Source: UMGS1696 sp964634795
GTDB taxonomy: Bacteria > Bacillota > Clostridia > Oscillospirales > CAG-272
Assembly (NCBI GenBank): GCA_964634795.1
Contig: CAZWLL010000070.1
Location: 1 to 8,073, forward strand
Reading direction: 5' to 3'
Length of the DNA stretch: 8,073 bases
Numbering within the stretch: position 1 is the first letter of the stretch; each line of letters begins with the position of its first letter. This document shows, piece by piece, positions 6,265 to 8,073 of this stretch. The position numbers were made by a program, and so were the translations under genes. The notes below the pieces were generated by a model, which saw only the letters and a program-made list of their open reading frames with translations, made no database searches and was not told where the DNA came from.

Positions 6265-6360
6265 AAAATACCGTACATATCGTTTGTTTTATCCCGCCCT
6301 CCGTTTGTCAGCTCTTCAGTCTGAATTATTGATGTCGGGATACGATATGTACGGTATTTT
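6265..6360. repeat. 96-bp inverted-repeat element with 19-bp arms
   Basis: The outer arms (6265-6283 and 6342-6360) are perfect 19-base complements, beginning AAAATACCGTAC and ending GTACGGTATTTT. A second stem, ATCCCG/CGGGAT (6291-6296 and 6336-6341), continues directly on the right side but follows a 7-base bulge on the left. The 39-base apical part has no strong fold beyond a short TTCA/TGAA hairpin. T-rich runs on both edges would allow bidirectional termination between the converging tRNA operon and the TIM-barrel gene. The size is large for a terminator, so a miniature mobile element or a structured RNA is an alternative. Confidence 0.85.
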
Positions 6361-6398
6361 CTTATTTATGTTATTCTGCGGCTGTCAGTTGCGGGAAA

Positions 6399-7277
6399 TT
6401 ATTTTCTTGCTTTTTCGATTTTCTCTATCAGTGCACGTCCTATCTGAGCCATAAATGCCGCTGCTACGGGAAGTGTGTCTCTGTCGAATCTTGCGAGGAA
6501 GTTGTCGGCTTCAAAGGTAAGGTCTCCCTTATAATCGATTTCGCCGAGTGCGGATGTTATCTTATCCCAATTCATTTTTCCGGCACGGTCATAAGGAAGG
6601 GTATGTGTATCATCTCTGTAGTTATTGTCGTGTACGTGAAGAGCTCCGAGTCTCTTGTTTCCGAGGACACGAATAGCATGGTCCGCCTCGTCTCCTACAA
6701 GACCGCAGTGGCCGAGGTCGAGACATACGGTAAATGCCTCGGGATTCAGCTCATCGTAATAATCGCATAAATCCTCGCCGAAGGAGCATACATTCGGAAC
6801 TATGTAGTTTCTTCTGCCGTCCCAACCCCACATGTTTTCAAGCGCGATTTTTACGCCGTAATCGAGAGCAACCTGCTCCATTTCACGATAATAGTTGAGG
6901 TTGAACTCCTTCTGTTTTTCTCCGCCTCCCGGAACCGCGATAGGATGAACAACAATTGCCTTCGCACCGAGGAGACCCGCTATTTTTATCGCGCGAATAA
7001 CTCTCGGAGGCAATTTTTCGTTGTATGCGTCGTCTCCTACTCTCCATCCCGGGAACGGAGCATGAGCCTGATTGAAGTGAAGTCCGGCGTCCTCAGCTGT
7101 CTTGCGCAGGCTCTTCGCATATTCGTTTACGTCGCACGAGTTCATATAAGATGCGTCGTCCGACATCGAAAACATCGAAAAATCTATTGCGTCGAATCCC
7201 GCTCTCGCAAAGACATCAATGCCTTCCTTTTCTCCGAAAACGTTAAAAATATGGTTTGTTTGCGTTGAAAGAATCAT
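6399..7277 (-). CDS. TIM-barrel sugar phosphate isomerase/epimerase family protein
   Basis: 292 residues, typical length for the xylose-isomerase-like TIM-barrel family (AP endonuclease 2 superfamily), cytoplasmic enzymes that isomerise or epimerise sugars or related compounds. The residues placed to bind divalent metal are in family positions: Glu147 in ALENMWG, Asp187 and His190 in CLDLGH, His214 and His216 in LHVHDN, and Glu256 in LTFEAD. His72 (AHAPF) and His111 (VVHPI) are also conserved features. No signal peptide. The start ATG is preceded by AAAGGG nine bases away on the minus strand, a modest site. It is transcribed alone, divergently from the gene at 7419 and convergent with the tRNA operon. 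The exact substrate cannot be read from the sequence; IolE/IolI-like or hexulose epimerase activity are possibilities, and a link to arabinose use is only positional. Confidence 0.85.
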   Translation of the reverse strand: MILSTQTNHIFNVFGEKEGIDVFARAGFDAIDFSMFSMSDDASYMNSCDVNEYAKSLRKTAEDAGLHFNQAHAPFPGWRVGDDAYNEKLPPRVIRAIKIAGLLGAKAIVVHPIAVPGGGEKQKEFNLNYYREMEQVALDYGVKIALENMWGWDGRRNYIVPNVCSFGEDLCDYYDELNPEAFTVCLDLGHCGLVGDEADHAIRVLGNKRLGALHVHDNNYRDDTHTLPYDRAGKMNWDKITSALGEIDYKGDLTFEADNFLARFDRDTLPVAAAFMAQIGRALIEKIEKARK

Positions 7278-7359
7278 AATTCTGCCCTTTCTGTATATTT
7301 GATTTTTAATTTTAAGTTCTTAATAAATCGAACATTCTATTCACATAACGCGCACCCGC

Positions 7360-7388
7360 TTGAAAAGTTCATTTTTGAATGGTATAAT
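7360..7388 (+). promoter_or_regulatory. Strong promoter of the 187-residue protein gene
   Basis: TTGAAA (7360-7365), 17-base spacer, TATAAT (7383-7388), with a TGG extended -10. Transcription should begin near 7395. It lies inside the longest possible open frame, which shows that translation begins at 7419 and not at 7299. Confidence 0.9.
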
Positions 7389-7418
7389 TTACGCAATCGA
7401 TTCAAGCGGAGGATTTGT

Positions 7419-7982
7419 ATGGAAAAATTCGTTAAGGTGCTCGGCACGATTATTGTACTCGCGCTCTCATCCATGTTTGTCATAAGGTGCATAATTGCGG
7501 CTGACAAAAGTATGTTTTCCTCACCTGTCGCCACTGATAACTGGTGTGAGGCATACTCGGACGGAGAGTCGCTGACATATTCGGTAGATATTTCCGCGGA
7601 GATGTCCGAGGACGGATACTTTTCGGCATACGGCTTTTACTATAACACCGAATCAGGTGAAGCTCAGCTGGCAGTACGCTGGAACAACAGTGTCTACACC
7701 TATACGGATATGGAGGAAGGACACGAGTTCGAATTTTTCCTCCGCAACGACACGACGGGAGAAGAGTTTCCCGCCGTCTGCACCGAATCCGGAGAAAAAT
7801 GGATGTATAATTACCGCAGACTTATCGCCGAGGGAGTTTCCGTAGGTGAGGGAGATCAGTTTTCAGCTGTAATGAAGCTGCGCGACGGTTATGAAAGCAC
7901 TCAGGTTATAAAGTACGACGAGCAGGAATTCACGGTATTCAAACCGTCGAAAAAGCTTCTCAAGACTCTTGTCGGCGGATGA
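7419..7982 (+). CDS. Membrane-anchored protein of unknown function
   Basis: 187 residues. The start is fixed by GGAGG (7408-7412) six bases before ATG, and by the promoter at 7360-7388, which excludes the in-frame ATG at 7299. Residues about 6-27 are a single hydrophobic segment (VLGTIIVLALSSMFVIRCIIAA) that should anchor the protein, with the rest (about 30-187) outside the cell. The outer part is acidic and aromatic, with several YTY/YSV/FEFF-like strands, so an all-beta fold is likely; no catalytic motif is visible. I do not recognise the family. The final residues VGG and the stop codon are encoded within the repeat copy that begins at 7971. It is a single-gene unit, divergent from the TIM-barrel gene. 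Confidence 0.8.
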   Translation: MEKFVKVLGTIIVLALSSMFVIRCIIAADKSMFSSPVATDNWCEAYSDGESLTYSVDISAEMSEDGYFSAYGFYYNTESGEAQLAVRWNNSVYTYTDMEEGHEFEFFLRNDTTGEEFPAVCTESGEKWMYNYRRLIAEGVSVGEGDQFSAVMKLRDGYESTQVIKYDEQEFTVFKPSKKLLKTLVGG

Positions 7983-8073
7983 AATCCAGCTAAATAGGTA
8001 AGTCAACCGCCGCCTCCCCCGTCGCGGGATGAAGCATATATTATTGTTTTAGCTTGTACACCCGCTCCACGAG
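7971..8073. repeat. Partial copy of the gene-end repeat family (runs off the window)
   Basis: The segment 7974-8014 matches the reverse complement of the left array's core: GGCGGAT, an AACTAAATAGG-like middle (here AGCTAAATAGG), then CAACCGCCGCC. A short GC hairpin (CCCG-TCG-CGGG, 8018-8028) stands where the left-array tips lie. A later CCGCTCCACGAG near the window end may correspond to the CCGC-TTTTGAGG flank of units 1 and 4, but the copy is cut off there. Orientation relative to its upstream gene is the same as in the left array. Confidence 0.8.

Noticed and set aside
7299..7418. N-terminal extension of the 187-residue protein from ATG 7299
   Set aside because: The promoter at 7360-7388 lies inside it, and the good ribosome binding site serves ATG 7419.

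Overview
The window looks like chromosome from a mid-GC, Gram-positive, probably gut-associated member of the Clostridia. This is inferred from strong AGGAGG-type ribosome binding sites, sigma-A promoters with extended -10 boxes, Rho-independent terminators, a lipoprotein-type ABC sugar binding protein, a GH51 arabinofuranosidase and tRNA genes without an encoded CCA. No species-level marker is visible.

Layout, left to right. Bases 37-446 are a tandem array of four related, highly structured repeat units with no credible gene. The array ends 4 bases from the stop codon of a minus-strand gene for a secreted sugar-binding lipoprotein (451-1959). Upstream of that gene, also on the minus strand, is a GH51 alpha-L-arabinofuranosidase gene (2165-3697) with its own terminator (2113-2143). 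Together these suggest uptake and intracellular trimming of arabinose-containing oligosaccharides, although no permease gene is in view.

Bases 3869-5936 hold an AT-rich segment bounded by two 57-bp direct repeats (52 of 57 identical, including a perfect 30-bp core). It carries two coupled plus-strand genes: a secreted papain-fold cysteine peptidase resembling the C10/C39 groups with an apparent propeptide (4065-5312), and a small membrane-anchored protein (5318-5722) that might be its partner or inhibitor. The right repeat abuts the strong promoter of a two-tRNA operon: tRNA-Leu(UAA), then an initiator-type tRNA-Met(CAU) with an unusual, poorly paired T stem, then a clear terminator (6198-6232).

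Next come a 96-bp inverted-repeat element (6265-6360), a minus-strand TIM-barrel sugar isomerase/epimerase gene (6399-7277), and a divergent gene for a 187-residue membrane-anchored protein of unknown function (7419-7982) with a near-consensus promoter. The last codons and stop codon of that gene lie inside another, partial copy of the repeat family from the left edge. It has the same orientation relative to its upstream gene as the left-hand array has to the sugar-binding gene. The most novel elements are this gene-end repeat family, with its exchangeable hairpin tip, and the repeat-bounded protease cassette.
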